Source: Rhodobacter capsulatus (GTDB lineage: Bacteria; Pseudomonadota; Alphaproteobacteria; Rhodobacterales; Rhodobacteraceae). From it: a stretch of DNA of 64,000 bases. The notes beneath the pieces are model-generated. The model did not search any database and had not been told where the DNA came from. It worked only from the letters and a program-made list of their open reading frames with translations. The DNA is taken from assembly GCF_005144475.1 (NCBI RefSeq), contig NZ_SWJZ01000008.1, positions 124,001 through 188,000 of the forward strand. Reading direction: 5' to 3'. Position numbers and translations under genes: made by a program. Below, piece after piece: positions 1 through 8,419 of this stretch. How positions within the stretch are numbered: position 1 is the stretch's first letter; the number at the start of each line of letters is the position of its first letter.

Positions 1-294
1 GTCGATTTCGAATATGATGGCGAGATGGCCGTCGATGTCGCGCTGAACCCCGAGCAGATGAAGCATTATCCGTTCTGCCGTCTGACCGGGCCCGCGAACA
101 TCCTTGTGGTGCCCGCGCGGCATTCGGCCTCGATCTCGGTGAAGCTGATGCAGGAAATGGCCGGGGCGACGGTGATCGGCCCGATCCTGACCGGCATTCA
201 GCATTCGGTGCAGATCTGCTCGAATCGTGCCACAGTGAACGACATCCTGCATATGGCGGCCCTTTCGGCCAGCCGTCTGGGGTTGAAACGCTGA
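1..294 (+). CDS. maeB: NADP-dependent malic enzyme, C-terminal fragment
   Basis: Only the last 97 residues are in the window; the frame is open from base 1 and stops with TGA. The segments VALNPEQM, PANILVVPARHSAS and ATVIGPILTG match the phosphotransacetylase-like C-terminal domain of large MaeB-type malic enzymes, which oxidatively decarboxylate malate to pyruvate and make NADPH. That domain is regulatory in MaeB. A stand-alone phosphate acetyltransferase is the main alternative, because the malic domain lies outside the window. A GC-rich inverted repeat (about 309-332) follows the stop without a T-run. Confidence 0.75.
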   Translation, partial: VDFEYDGEMAVDVALNPEQMKHYPFCRLTGPANILVVPARHSASISVKLMQEMAGATVIGPILTGIQHSVQICSNRATVNDILHMAALSASRLGLKR

Positions 295-349
295 ACGATC
301 CCTCCGGGCCGGGGCGTCTCGGCCCGGGTCAAGACCCCGGAGAAGACCC

Positions 350-1228
350 ATGACCATCTTCAACCTCGGCTCGATCAATGCCGACCACTTTTACCGCCTG
401 CCGCATCTGACCCTGCCCGGCGAGACCCTGGCCGCGACCTCTTATGACCGGGGGCTGGGCGGCAAGGGGGCGAACCAGTCGGTGGCGGCGGCGCGGGCCG
501 GGGCGGTGGTGCGCCACATCGGCGCGACCGGGGCCGATGGCGCCTGGATGCGGGCGGAACTGGCGGCGGATGGCGTCGATTGCGCCCATGTCGCCGAGGC
601 CGAGGTGGCTTCGGGTCATGCGATCATCATGGTCGATGCCTCGGGCGAAAATTCGATCGTGCTGTTTCCGGGGGCGAACCGGGCGGTGCCGCTGACGGCC
701 GTCGAAGAGGCGCTGACCGGGGCCGCAGCGGGCGACTGGCTGCTGATGCAGAACGAGACCTCGGCCCAGGTCGAGGCGGTGGCGCTGGCCAAGGCCCGCG
801 GCGTCAAGGTCGCCTATTCCGCCGCGCCCTTCGAGGCCGAGGCCGTGCGCAAGGTTCTGGCGGATCTCGATCTTCTGCTTTTGAACGCGGTCGAGGCGGC
901 GCAATTGTGCGAGGCGCTGGGCACGACGCTTGACGCGCTGCCGGTGCCGGCGGTCTGCGTGACGCATGGCGCGAAAGGCGCGGTCTGGCACGATCTGGAA
1001 GCCGGGACGGCCCAGGAACAACCGGCCTTCAAGGTCACGCCCGTCGATACCACGGCGGCGGGGGATACGTTCGCGGGCTATCTGGTCGCCGGTCTGGCCG
1101 AGGGGATGACCCCGCCGCAGGCGCTGCGGCTGGCGACCGGGGCTTCGGCGCTGAAAGTGACGCGGGCCGGAACGGCCGCCGCCATCCCGACCCGCGCCGA
1201 GGTCGATGTCTTTCTGCAGGACCGCTGA
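350..1228 (+). CDS. rbsK: Ribokinase-family (PfkB) sugar kinase
   Basis: A 292-residue cytosolic kinase that phosphorylates a sugar, probably ribose, with ATP. It shows both PfkB signatures: an N-terminal substrate-binding GGKGANQ (residues 37-43) and the C-terminal DTTAAGDTFAGY (about 231-242) with the anion hole and catalytic Asp. Length is close to the usual 300. No ribose transporter or pentose operon is adjacent, so the exact sugar is inferred from the family only. Its TGA stop directly abuts the stop codon of convergent phoB, leaving no room for a terminator between them. Confidence 0.8.
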   Translation: MTIFNLGSINADHFYRLPHLTLPGETLAATSYDRGLGGKGANQSVAAARAGAVVRHIGATGADGAWMRAELAADGVDCAHVAEAEVASGHAIIMVDASGENSIVLFPGANRAVPLTAVEEALTGAAAGDWLLMQNETSAQVEAVALAKARGVKVAYSAAPFEAEAVRKVLADLDLLLLNAVEAAQLCEALGTTLDALPVPAVCVTHGAKGAVWHDLEAGTAQEQPAFKVTPVDTTAAGDTFAGYLVAGLAEGMTPPQALRLATGASALKVTRAGTAAAIPTRAEVDVFLQDR

Positions 1229-1921
1229 TCAGCCGAGACTGTAGCCGGTTCCGCGCACGGTACGCACGGGATCGGCGCCACCATTCACCATCAGCGCCTT
1301 GCGCAGCCGCCCCACATGCACGTCGATGGTGCGGGTGTCGACATAGATGTCGCGCCCCCAGACCCGGTCGAGCAGCTGATCGCGGGTCCAGACCCGGCCC
1401 GGCTTTTCCATCAGCGTCGACAGAAGCCGGAACTCGGTCGGACCCAGTTTCAGCGGCTGGCCGTCGCGAAAGACCCGGTGCTCGGCGGCATCCAGAATGA
1501 TGTCGTCGAACACCAGCCGCTCGCCCATCGTCGCGGGCCGGGTGCGGCGCAGCTGCGTGCGCAGCCGCGCCATCAGCTCCACCACCGAATAGGGCTTCAC
1601 CACGTAATCATCGGCGCCGGTTTCCAGCCCCCGCACCCGGTCGGTTTCCTCGGACCGGGCCGAAAGCATGATGATCGGGATCGACCGGGTTTCGGGATTG
1701 GCCTTGACCCGACGGCAGATCTCGATGCCCGAGACATTGGGCAGCATCCAGTCGAGCACGACCAGATCCGGCTTTTCCTCGCGCAGGAACAACAGCGCCT
1801 CGTCACCGTTCACCGCCATCACCACCCGAAACCCTTCGGCTTCAAGGTTGTATTGCAGAACTTCGCGCTGCGCCGACTCGTCCTCGACCACCAAAACACA
1901 GGGCTGTTGCGCGGGACTCAT
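1229..1921 (-). CDS. phoB: Phosphate regulon response regulator PhoB
   Basis: A 230-residue OmpR-type response regulator. The N-terminal receiver domain has the acidic pair E13-D14, phospho-acceptor Asp57 (VVLDWMLPN) and Lys in VVKPYS. The C-terminal winged-helix DNA-binding domain ends in VHVGRLRKAL and VRTVRGTGYSL. It activates Pho-box promoters when phosphate is low and is the last gene of pstSCAB-phoU-phoB, three bases after the phoU stop. It probably controls its own operon through the Pho box before pstS. The partner kinase gene phoR is not in the window. Confidence 0.95.
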   Translation of the reverse strand: MSPAQQPCVLVVEDESAQREVLQYNLEAEGFRVVMAVNGDEALLFLREEKPDLVVLDWMLPNVSGIEICRRVKANPETRSIPIIMLSARSEETDRVRGLETGADDYVVKPYSVVELMARLRTQLRRTRPATMGERLVFDDIILDAAEHRVFRDGQPLKLGPTEFRLLSTLMEKPGRVWTRDQLLDRVWGRDIYVDTRTIDVHVGRLRKALMVNGGADPVRTVRGTGYSLG

Positions 1922-1924
1922 CGA

Positions 1925-2635
1925 TCAGCTCTCCAGCGGCTTGACGGCCACCACGCCATCGGATTTCGGCCGCGGCTCCTCGGGCATCTGGCCGGTGACA
2001 AGATAGGTCACCTGCTCGGCGATCGAGGTGCACAGATCCCCCATCCGCTCGATGTTCTTGGCGATGAAATGCAGATGCATGCAGGGGGTGATGTTGCGCG
2101 GATCTTCCATCATGTAGGTCAGGAATTCGCGAAACAGCGCATTGTACATCTGGTCGATGGCGACATCGCGGGCGCGGACATCGGCGGCCAATGTCGCATC
2201 GCGCTGGATGAAGCTGTCGATCGAATCCTTCAGCATCCCCTCGACTTCCGAGGCCATGCGCCGGATCGCCCCCGAAGAGCCGTTGATCGACGGCAGATCC
2301 GCGATCACCTTGGACCGTTTCGCGATGTTCTTGGCGTAATCGCCGACGCGTTCCAGATGGCCCGCGACCTTGATCACCGTCAGCGCGATGCGCAGATCGG
2401 TGGCATGCGGCGCCCGCAGCGCGATCAGCCGCGCCGCCTCGATGTTGATCTGCTCTTCGAGCACATCCACCTGCTTGTCGCGCAGGCGCACGGTCTCGGC
2501 CAGATCCTCGTCGCGTTCTTCCAGCGCCTGGGCGGCATCCAGAACCTGGGTTTCGACAAGGCCCCCCATCTTGACGACCATCGCCTGAACCGACTCGAGG
2601 TCGCGGTCGAAGGATGAAACGATATGCTGTGACAT
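1925..2635 (-). CDS. phoU: Phosphate signalling protein PhoU
   Basis: A 236-residue all-helical protein with two PhoU repeats, each with an E/D-rich metal-binding motif (RVGDYAKNIAKR; RMGDLCTSIAEQ). In the family it links the Pst transporter to PhoR and keeps the regulon off when phosphate is plentiful. I chose the ATG that gives MSQHIVSSFD because GAGGAAAG sits 5-12 bases upstream; the longer frame starts with TTG inside pstB. It sits between pstB and phoB in one operon. Confidence 0.95.
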   Translation of the reverse strand: MSQHIVSSFDRDLESVQAMVVKMGGLVETQVLDAAQALEERDEDLAETVRLRDKQVDVLEEQINIEAARLIALRAPHATDLRIALTVIKVAGHLERVGDYAKNIAKRSKVIADLPSINGSSGAIRRMASEVEGMLKDSIDSFIQRDATLAADVRARDVAIDQMYNALFREFLTYMMEDPRNITPCMHLHFIAKNIERMGDLCTSIAEQVTYLVTGQMPEEPRPKSDGVVAVKPLES

Positions 2636-2646
2636 GGGGTCTTTCC

Positions 2647-3444
2647 TCAACCGATGCGGCCGGTGATGTAGCTTTCCGTGCGGGGATCGCGCGGATTGGT
2701 GAAGATCTGCCCGGTCTCGCCGAACTCGACCAGATTGCCGAGGTGGAAGAAGGCCGTGCGCTGGCTGACCCGGGCGGCCTGCTGCATCGAGTGGGTGACG
2801 ATGACGACCGAGAAATTCGAGCGCAGCTCGTCGATCAGCTCCTCGACCTGCGCGGTGGCGATCGGGTCGAGCGCCGAACAGGGTTCGTCCATCAAAAGCA
2901 CCTCGGGCGAGGTGGCGACGGCGCGGGCGATGCAGAGCCGTTGCTGCTGGCCGCCCGAAAGCCCGGTGCCGGGGGCGGCCAGACGGTCCTTGACCTCGTT
3001 CCAGAGCGCGGCCTTGCGCAAAGCACTTTCGACGACTTCGTCCAGCTCGGCCTTGTTGCGGACAAGGCCGTGGATCTTCGGCCCGTAAGCCACGTTGTCA
3101 TAGATCGATTTCGGGAACGGGTTCGGCTTCTGGAACACCATCCCCACCCGGGCGCGCAATTGCACCGGATCGACCTTCTTGTCGTAGATATCCTCGCCAT
3201 CCAGCTGGATCGCGCCTTCGACGCGGCAGATGTCGATCGTGTCGTTCATCCGGTTCAGACAGCGCAGGAAGGTCGACTTCCCGCAGCCCGAAGGCCCGAT
3301 GAACGCCGTCACCGTCTTGTCGAGGATGTCGATGTCCACATCCTTGATCGCATGCGAGGCCCCGTAATGGACCTGCACCTTGCGGGCGGTGAATTTCGTC
3401 ACGTCGGTGGTCACGGCTCTCTCCGTCAGTCGCATGTTGTTCAT
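2647..3444 (-). CDS. pstB: Phosphate ABC transporter ATPase PstB
   Basis: A 265-residue ABC ATPase that powers high-affinity phosphate uptake with PstA/PstC. It has Walker [11 protein letters not shown]-loop [10 protein letters not shown], signature [14 protein letters not shown], Walker [14 protein letters not shown] and a switch His in VTHSMQQA. The [14 protein letters not shown] stretch is specific to PstB. It starts six bases after the pstA stop; a second possible start (MRL) lies three codons inside. Confidence 0.97.
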   Translation of the reverse strand: MNNMRLTERAVTTDVTKFTARKVQVHYGASHAIKDVDIDILDKTVTAFIGPSGCGKSTFLRCLNRMNDTIDICRVEGAIQLDGEDIYDKKVDPVQLRARVGMVFQKPNPFPKSIYDNVAYGPKIHGLVRNKAELDEVVESALRKAALWNEVKDRLAAPGTGLSGGQQQRLCIARAVATSPEVLLMDEPCSALDPIATAQVEELIDELRSNFSVVIVTHSMQQAARVSQRTAFFHLGNLVEFGETGQIFTNPRDPRTESYITGRIG

Positions 3445-3450
3445 GATGTC

Positions 3451-4782
3451 TTACCACCGCCGTTCGAATTTGCGCCGCAAGATCACGGCAAGGGAGTTCA
3501 TCACCAGAAGGAAGACCAGGAGCACGATGATCGCCCCCGAAGCCCGTTCGACAAAGGCCGGATCGGCGCGCTGGGTCCAGTTGTAGATCTGCACCGGGAT
3601 CGCCGAGGCCGGATCGAGGATGCCCTCGGGCGGGGCGCCGGGGTAATCCTTGACGAAGGCGACCATGCCGATCAGCAAAAGCGGCGCGGTTTCGCCCAAA
3701 GCCTGCGCCAGACCGATGATCGCCCCGGTCAGGATGCCGGGCACGGCCAGCGGCAGGACGTGATGGAAGATCGTCTGCGTCTTCGAGGCGCCGACGCCCA
3801 GCGCGGCCTCGCGGATCGAGGGCGGCACGGCGCTTAACGCCGCGCGGGTCGGAATGATGATCCGCGGCAGCGTCATCAGCGTCAGCACCAGCGCGCCGAC
3901 CAGCGGCGAGCTTTGCGGCATGCCGGCGAAGTTGATGAAGGCGGCGAGGCCCAGGATGCCGTAGACGATCGAGGGCACGGCGGCCAGGTTGGCCACGTTC
4001 ACCTCGATCAGGTCGGTGAAGCGGTTCTTCGGCGCGAATTCTTCCAGATAGATCGAGGCGGCAACGCCGATCGGCAGCGCCAGACACAGCACCAGCACCA
4101 TCATGTAGATCGAGCCGAGGATGGCGACGCCGAGACCGGCGGATTCGGGCCGCAGTTCCGACGCATCCGGGTTGGTCAGGAAGCCGGTGTTGAAGGCCAG
4201 TTTCAAAAACCCCGCGTCGCGCAGCTTTTCGGCCAGTTGCAGCTGTTCGGGGGTGATGTTGCTGTCCAGCGCGGCGCTTTCCATCGTCACCCGGCCCTTG
4301 AAGAAGCCGTCGACCCGGCCCGAGGCCAGCACGTCATAGGTGATCGTGGTGCCGAGCAGATCGGGATTGGCCAGAACCATGTCGCGCAGCCCGGCGGGCG
4401 CCTCCTTGGAGATCAGCTCGCCGATCGTCTTGGTCTTCATGCCCGGGGCCAGGTTCTGTTCGATCACCACCGCTTCCAGCGCCTTGGTGATCAGCTTTCC
4501 ATAGGTAACGGTCGTCGCCTTGGCCATCTCGGCCGGATCGCGGTTGCCCTTGGGGTCAAGCGCCTTGGCGTCCAGCGTGATCGGCAGGCTCAGCACGGTC
4601 TGGCGGAAGGCGCCCAGACCCGAGCCGAGCACCGAGGACAGCAGAACCACAAGCGCCAGCAGGCCGATGACGACGGCGGTGATGCCGTAGATGCGGAAGC
4701 GCTTTTCGGCGGCATTGCGGGCCTTGGTGCGGGCATCGGCGGCATAGAGCGACCGCGGCGCGGAAGTCTCGACCATGGTCAT
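3451..4782 (-). CDS. pstA: Phosphate ABC transporter permease PstA, long form
   Basis: An inner-membrane permease of 443 residues, about 150 longer than the enterobacterial protein. An N-terminal membrane helix (about 32-54) is followed by a roughly 150-residue hydrophilic domain of the DUF3333 type seen in alphaproteobacterial PstA. The usual six-helix permease domain follows, with the EAA loop around REAALGVGASKTQTIFHHVLP. It overlaps pstC by four bases (ATGA), which suggests translational coupling. Confidence 0.95.
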   Translation of the reverse strand: MTMVETSAPRSLYAADARTKARNAAEKRFRIYGITAVVIGLLALVVLLSSVLGSGLGAFRQTVLSLPITLDAKALDPKGNRDPAEMAKATTVTYGKLITKALEAVVIEQNLAPGMKTKTIGELISKEAPAGLRDMVLANPDLLGTTITYDVLASGRVDGFFKGRVTMESAALDSNITPEQLQLAEKLRDAGFLKLAFNTGFLTNPDASELRPESAGLGVAILGSIYMMVLVLCLALPIGVAASIYLEEFAPKNRFTDLIEVNVANLAAVPSIVYGILGLAAFINFAGMPQSSPLVGALVLTLMTLPRIIIPTRAALSAVPPSIREAALGVGASKTQTIFHHVLPLAVPGILTGAIIGLAQALGETAPLLLIGMVAFVKDYPGAPPEGILDPASAIPVQIYNWTQRADPAFVERASGAIIVLLVFLLVMNSLAVILRRKFERRW

Positions 4783-6239
4783 TCGTATTGCTCCCGGTAT
4801 TTGCGCACGATCACCAGCGCAAGGACGTTCAGCACCAGCGTGAAGATGAACAGCGTCAGCCCCAGCGCGAAGGCGACAAGAGTTTCAGGCGAGGCGAATT
4901 CGGTGTCGCCGGTCAGCTGGCTGACGATCTTCACCGTGACGGTGGTCATCGCCTCGAACGGGTTCATCGAGAGTTTCGCGGCGGCCCCGGCCCCCAGAAC
5001 CACGATCATCGTTTCGCCGATGGCGCGCGAGGCGGCCAGCAGCACGGCGCCGACGATGCCGGGCAGCGCGGCGGGCAGGATCACCTGTCGCACCGTCTCG
5101 GATTGCGTCGCGCCCATGGCGAAGGAGCCGTCGCGCAGCGACTGCGGCACCGCGTTGATGATGTCATCGGACAGCGAGGAGACGAAGGGAATGATCATCA
5201 CCCCCATCACCAGACCGGCCGTCATCACCGAGGAGGAGGAAGAGCCAAGCCCCAGCGGCTGGGCGACCCAGTCGCGCAGCAGCGGCCCGACGGTGATCAG
5301 CGCGAAGAGGCCGTAAACGATGGTCGGGATGCCCGCCAGAACCTCGAGCAGCGGCTTGGCGATGGAGCGCACCTGTTTCGAGGCATATTCGGCCAGATAG
5401 ATCGCCGCGAAAAGCCCCACCGGCACCGCCACGGCCAGCGCGATGAAGGAAACGTAGAGCGTGCCCCAGACCAGCGGCCAGATCGACAGATCGGAGCCAC
5501 CGCCGAATTTCGGGTTCCAGCTCAGCGAGAAGAAGAAGTCCCGGAACGGATAGAGCTGGAAGAAATGCACGGTCTGGAAGACCAGCGACAGCACGATGCC
5601 GACCGTGGTGCCGATCGCCACCAGCGAGGCGGCGATGAGCAGCCAGCGCAGGAAGGTCTCGGAGACGTTGCGGGCGCGGAATTCCGGGCGGATGCGCAGG
5701 AATGCAAAGGCGAAGCCGCCCAGCGACGCGGCCAGCGTCAGCGCCGTCATCGCCAGACGGCCAAAGCCGGTCAGAGCGCGCCAGTCCTTGGCCGCCTCGA
5801 AGACCGAGGGCTGCACATTCGCGCCCAGCGCGACGCCGACATCGGCCATGCGCGAGCGGATGTCGCTGAAATCGGCGCGCATGTCGCGCAGGTCAGCCTC
5901 GGTCAGGCTGCCGTCGGCCAGCATCAGGTCGATGCCGCCGGCGATGCGACGCACGTCCGCCATCACCAGATCGCGGCTGGAGCCCTGCGGCAGATCGGCG
6001 GCCGGGATCATCGCGGAGATCCGGCTGTCGATCACCACCGGCTGCGCCAGCAGCCAGGCCGCCATCAGCGCCAGGGCGGGCACGGCGGCGAACAGCGCCA
6101 CCGTCTGGCCATAATAACCGGGAAGGGAATGCAACAGGCGCAGATCCTTGCCGACCAGTTGCAACGCCCGAAAGCGGCCCAGAAAAAAGCCGCCGCAGGC
6201 AAGGGCGAGCACGATCAGCGCAAGAAGACCGGGGGTCAT
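4779..6239 (-). CDS. pstC: Phosphate ABC transporter permease PstC, long form
   Basis: A 486-residue inner-membrane permease partnering PstA. Three N-terminal hydrophobic segments and a periplasmic insert (about 75-155) precede the BPD permease core, in which the EAA loop reads LRDGSFAMGATQSETVRQVILP. Enterobacterial PstC is about 320 residues, so this is the extended alphaproteobacterial form. A 10-bp hairpin lies between pstS and this gene and probably lowers its expression relative to pstS. Confidence 0.94.
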   Translation of the reverse strand: MTPGLLALIVLALACGGFFLGRFRALQLVGKDLRLLHSLPGYYGQTVALFAAVPALALMAAWLLAQPVVIDSRISAMIPAADLPQGSSRDLVMADVRRIAGGIDLMLADGSLTEADLRDMRADFSDIRSRMADVGVALGANVQPSVFEAAKDWRALTGFGRLAMTALTLAASLGGFAFAFLRIRPEFRARNVSETFLRWLLIAASLVAIGTTVGIVLSLVFQTVHFFQLYPFRDFFFSLSWNPKFGGGSDLSIWPLVWGTLYVSFIALAVAVPVGLFAAIYLAEYASKQVRSIAKPLLEVLAGIPTIVYGLFALITVGPLLRDWVAQPLGLGSSSSSVMTAGLVMGVMIIPFVSSLSDDIINAVPQSLRDGSFAMGATQSETVRQVILPAALPGIVGAVLLAASRAIGETMIVVLGAGAAAKLSMNPFEAMTTVTVKIVSQLTGDTEFASPETLVAFALGLTLFIFTLVLNVLALVIVRKYREQYE

Positions 6240-6261
6240 GTGTTCATCCGCAACAAGGGAA

Positions 6262-6285
6262 GGGAGGCGCCCGCAGGCGCCCCCC
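6262..6285 (-). terminator. GC hairpin between pstS and pstC
   Basis: On the minus-strand RNA two 10-base arms (6276-6285 and 6262-6271) pair completely with one G-U wobble around a four-base loop. No U-run follows, so it is more likely a 3' stabiliser or partial attenuator than a full terminator. Its position just after the binding-protein gene fits higher PstS than PstC/A/B output. Confidence 0.6.
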
Positions 6286-6294
6286 GAGATCAGG

Positions 6295-7350
6295 TTATTT
6301 CAGCGGCCCCATCGGGGTTTCCGCCTCGACCATCGCCTGGGTCGCGGCCAGTTCCGGGTCCGAAACAAGGCCGTAAGCAGCCAGCGGGCCTTCCGGGCCG
6401 GCCATTTCGTCCGAGACGAAGAAGGTGATGAATTCCTTCAGGCCCGGGATCACGCCCAGATGCGCCTTCTTGACGTAGAAGTAGAGCGGACGCGAGACCG
6501 GATAATCGCCCTTGGCGATCGACTCGGTCGAGGGGACGACACCATTGATGGTGGCGACGCGCAGCTTGTCGGTGTTGTTCTGGTAGAACGACAGGCCGAA
6601 GACGCCGATGGCGTTCTTGTTGGCGTCGATGCGCGACAGCGTCTCGGTGTAGTCGCCGTCGATGTCCACGGCCACGCCATCGGTGCGCAGCGCGCCGCAT
6701 TTCTTCACGACGTCTTTTTTCTTCGCATCCTCGTCGGCGCCTTCGGCCGTCGCCATGTAAAGATCATAGGCGCCGGTGGCCTTGCAGCCTTCTTCCAGCA
6801 CTTCGATGTCGAAGACCTCGCGGGTGCCATGTTTGGTGCCCGGGATGAAGGTCAGGATGTCTTGCGCGGGCAGCTTGGCGTTCACCTCGGCCCAGGTCTT
6901 GGCGGTGTTGTCGACCAGCGCGCCGTCCTTCACCACTTTCGCCGAGATCGCGCCGAAGATGTCGGCGGGGGTGAAGGCGAATTCCGGGCCCTTGATGTCG
7001 CTGGCGAAGACGATGCCGTCATAGCCGATGCGGACTTCCATGATGTCCTCGACGCCGTTCGCCTTGCAGGTGTCGATGTCCGACTGCTTGATGCGCGACG
7101 AGGAGTTGGCGATGTCGATGGTGTTTTCGCCCACGCCTTCGCACAGCTTCTTGCGGCCAGCGCCAGACCCGCCGCCTTCGACGACCGGGGTCTTGAAGTC
7201 GAAGTTTTCGCCAAAGGCTTCGGCGACGATGGTGGCATAGGGCAGGACGGTCGAAGACCCGGCCGCCTGAATCTGGTCACGCGCGGCGGCACCGGTGGCC
7301 GAGGCGGCAACGATGGCAAGCGCCGAGACGCCGAATTTCACGAAAGTCAT
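6295..7350 (-). CDS. pstS: Periplasmic phosphate-binding protein PstS
   Basis: A 351-residue precursor with a classical signal peptide (VSALAIVAASATGAAA, cleavage near residue 23). The mature part has the phosphate-binding loops GSSTVLPY, GGGSGAGRKK and NSSSRIK found in the family. It captures phosphate in the periplasm for PstCAB. An AGGAG motif sits eight bases before the ATG. It is first in the pst operon, and a Pho box 85-102 bases upstream predicts strong induction by PhoB under phosphate starvation. Confidence 0.97.
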   Translation of the reverse strand: MTFVKFGVSALAIVAASATGAAARDQIQAAGSSTVLPYATIVAEAFGENFDFKTPVVEGGGSGAGRKKLCEGVGENTIDIANSSSRIKQSDIDTCKANGVEDIMEVRIGYDGIVFASDIKGPEFAFTPADIFGAISAKVVKDGALVDNTAKTWAEVNAKLPAQDILTFIPGTKHGTREVFDIEVLEEGCKATGAYDLYMATAEGADEDAKKKDVVKKCGALRTDGVAVDIDGDYTETLSRIDANKNAIGVFGLSFYQNNTDKLRVATINGVVPSTESIAKGDYPVSRPLYFYVKKAHLGVIPGLKEFITFFVSDEMAGPEGPLAAYGLVSDPELAATQAMVEAETPMGPLK

Positions 7351-7418
7351 GGATCACTCCTGAAGATCTGGAAGGGCCGTTAAGACCTTGGCAACCCCTC
7401 TAGGCTCGGGTCGTGACG

Positions 7419-7452
7419 CTTATGCAAAAGATATATGACAGCTGTGTGACAA
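7419..7452 (-). promoter_or_regulatory. Pho box and -10 of the pstS promoter
   Basis: Read on the minus strand, 7452-7435 is TTGTCAC-ACAG-CTGTCAT: two PhoB half-sites with starts 11 bases apart, as in the consensus. CATAAG (7424-7419) lies 10 bases further on, where a Pho promoter's -10 should be. A further GTCAC-like repeat at 7419-7413 keeps the 11-base phase but overlaps the -10, so it is probably not functional. Confidence 0.8.
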
Positions 7453-7459
7453 ACGCTCG

Positions 7460-8122
7460 TCACGCCCGGCGCAGCGCGGCGGCGATCAGATCGGCGACCT
7501 CGGACCGTTCGCCGATGGCGGGCAGCAGGCGGCCGCGAAACCCCGCAAGGACAAGCGCTTCGGGAATGTCGCGCGCGACATGACCGGCGCGCAGGGCGAA
7601 AAAGGGCAGACAGATCGCCTCGGGATGCTGCGCCGCAATGTCGCGCAGATGCGGATCTTCCTCAAGAAAGGCCGGCACGATGCGCCGACCGGGCAGATGG
7701 GCGCCGATTCGTTCGGCCATCGCCATCGTCGCCATCCGCGAGCTGCGCGCCACCTGAGAACCATGCGCGCAGAGAATCAGATCCCCCGGACCGGCCTCGG
7801 CCACGGCCTTGATCACCAGCGCGGGCAGGCCCGGATCGGCGCCGAAGGGCGAAAGGATCTCGGCCCGGCTGCCCAGATCGGCCAGCCGCCGCGGCAATTG
7901 CCGCGAGGTGAACCAGCCCTCGGCCATGAAAAACGGATAGATCCGCGCCCGCGGCAGGGTTTCCAGCACGCGGGCCAGCGCACCCGGTTTCGCCAGCGTC
8001 GCCGCCAGCACCCGCGTCCCGGGCAGGCGCGCGCCGACCTGCTGCGCCAGCGCGGCCAGCGCGGCCTCGGCCGGGTCGGGGTTCGAGGGGAAACCATGGG
8101 CGACGAGGATGAAATCGGACAT
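7460..8122 (-). CDS. CbiX-like cobalamin/sirohydrochlorin chelatase-family protein
   Basis: A 220-residue protein with two half-repeats of the CbiX/SirB fold: an N-terminal ILVAHGFPSNPDP and a second LILCAHGSQVARSS. The His in each AHG motif is the expected metal or tetrapyrrole ligand. Family members insert Co2+ or Fe2+ into sirohydrochlorin, but divergent ones lack a proven substrate. No cobalamin genes are adjacent. I took the ATG of MSDF rather than the one two codons upstream. The 110-base gap to pstS on the same strand holds the Pho promoter, so the genes are probably separate units. Confidence 0.65.
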   Translation of the reverse strand: MSDFILVAHGFPSNPDPAEAALAALAQQVGARLPGTRVLAATLAKPGALARVLETLPRARIYPFFMAEGWFTSRQLPRRLADLGSRAEILSPFGADPGLPALVIKAVAEAGPGDLILCAHGSQVARSSRMATMAMAERIGAHLPGRRIVPAFLEEDPHLRDIAAQHPEAICLPFFALRAGHVARDIPEALVLAGFRGRLLPAIGERSEVADLIAAALRRA

Positions 8123-8244
8123 CCGCAAGACCTAGCGCGAAAGCCCGGCCTGACAAGTCGGCCGCCGCGCGACGCCGCGGCGTAGTTAACCAATCCCTGA
8201 GAACAAGCCCCTGAAATTGCATCATATTGTCAGGAATGCGCGAT

Positions 8245-8386
8245 TGCGGGGAATCACCCCTTCCCGTAGAAAGAGAGCTACGGCCAGTATGGCCAGGACC
8301 CGAATACAGTTTCACGTGTGGTGCGTAGGGGAGCACGTGGGGTGAAGGAGGGTCCTGGTAGGGGTGCCGGGACCCTCCGGTTTTTT
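8245..8386 (+). ncRNA. Candidate structured small RNA or attenuator
   Basis: No credible reading frame covers this stretch, but the plus strand is full of inverted repeats. CCGTAG/CTACGG (8264-8269 with 8278-8283), GGCC-AGTAT-GGCC (8282-8294) and paired CACGTG copies (8313-8318 and 8334-8339) are nested inside TCACCCC/GGGGTGA (8254-8260 with 8339-8345). A strong intrinsic terminator follows. CCAGGACCC at 8293-8301 is a perfect complement of 8350-8358, the 5' arm of that terminator, so an alternative antiterminator fold exists. No gene on plus lies directly downstream. No known RNA family was recognised (SRP, tmRNA and 6S considered). No convincing promoter was seen between the cbiX-like start and 8244. 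Confidence 0.45.
8347..8386 (+). terminator. Rho-independent terminator of the candidate RNA
   Basis: A 12-bp stem (8347-8358 with 8367-8378, one G-U pair) with an eight-base loop is followed by GG and six T (8381-8386). It points away from the cbiX-like gene and toward the 3' end of the EVE gene. No upstream plus-strand coding gene needs it, so it most likely ends a non-coding RNA. Confidence 0.8.
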
Positions 8387-8419
8387 CGGGGGGACGTTTG
8401 CGTTTCCTGGCGCAAGGAT

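Noticed and set aside
1316-2617. 433-codon plus-strand frame opposite phoB and phoU
   Set aside because: Antisense shadow of two certain genes; composition rich in His, Arg and Asp, typical for the reverse of GC-rich coding DNA.
8245-8386. SRP RNA, tmRNA or 6S RNA as identity of the structured RNA
   Set aside because: The conserved SRP apical loop and the tmRNA tag and tRNA-like ends are absent, and no single long 6S-like hairpin with central bubble can be drawn.
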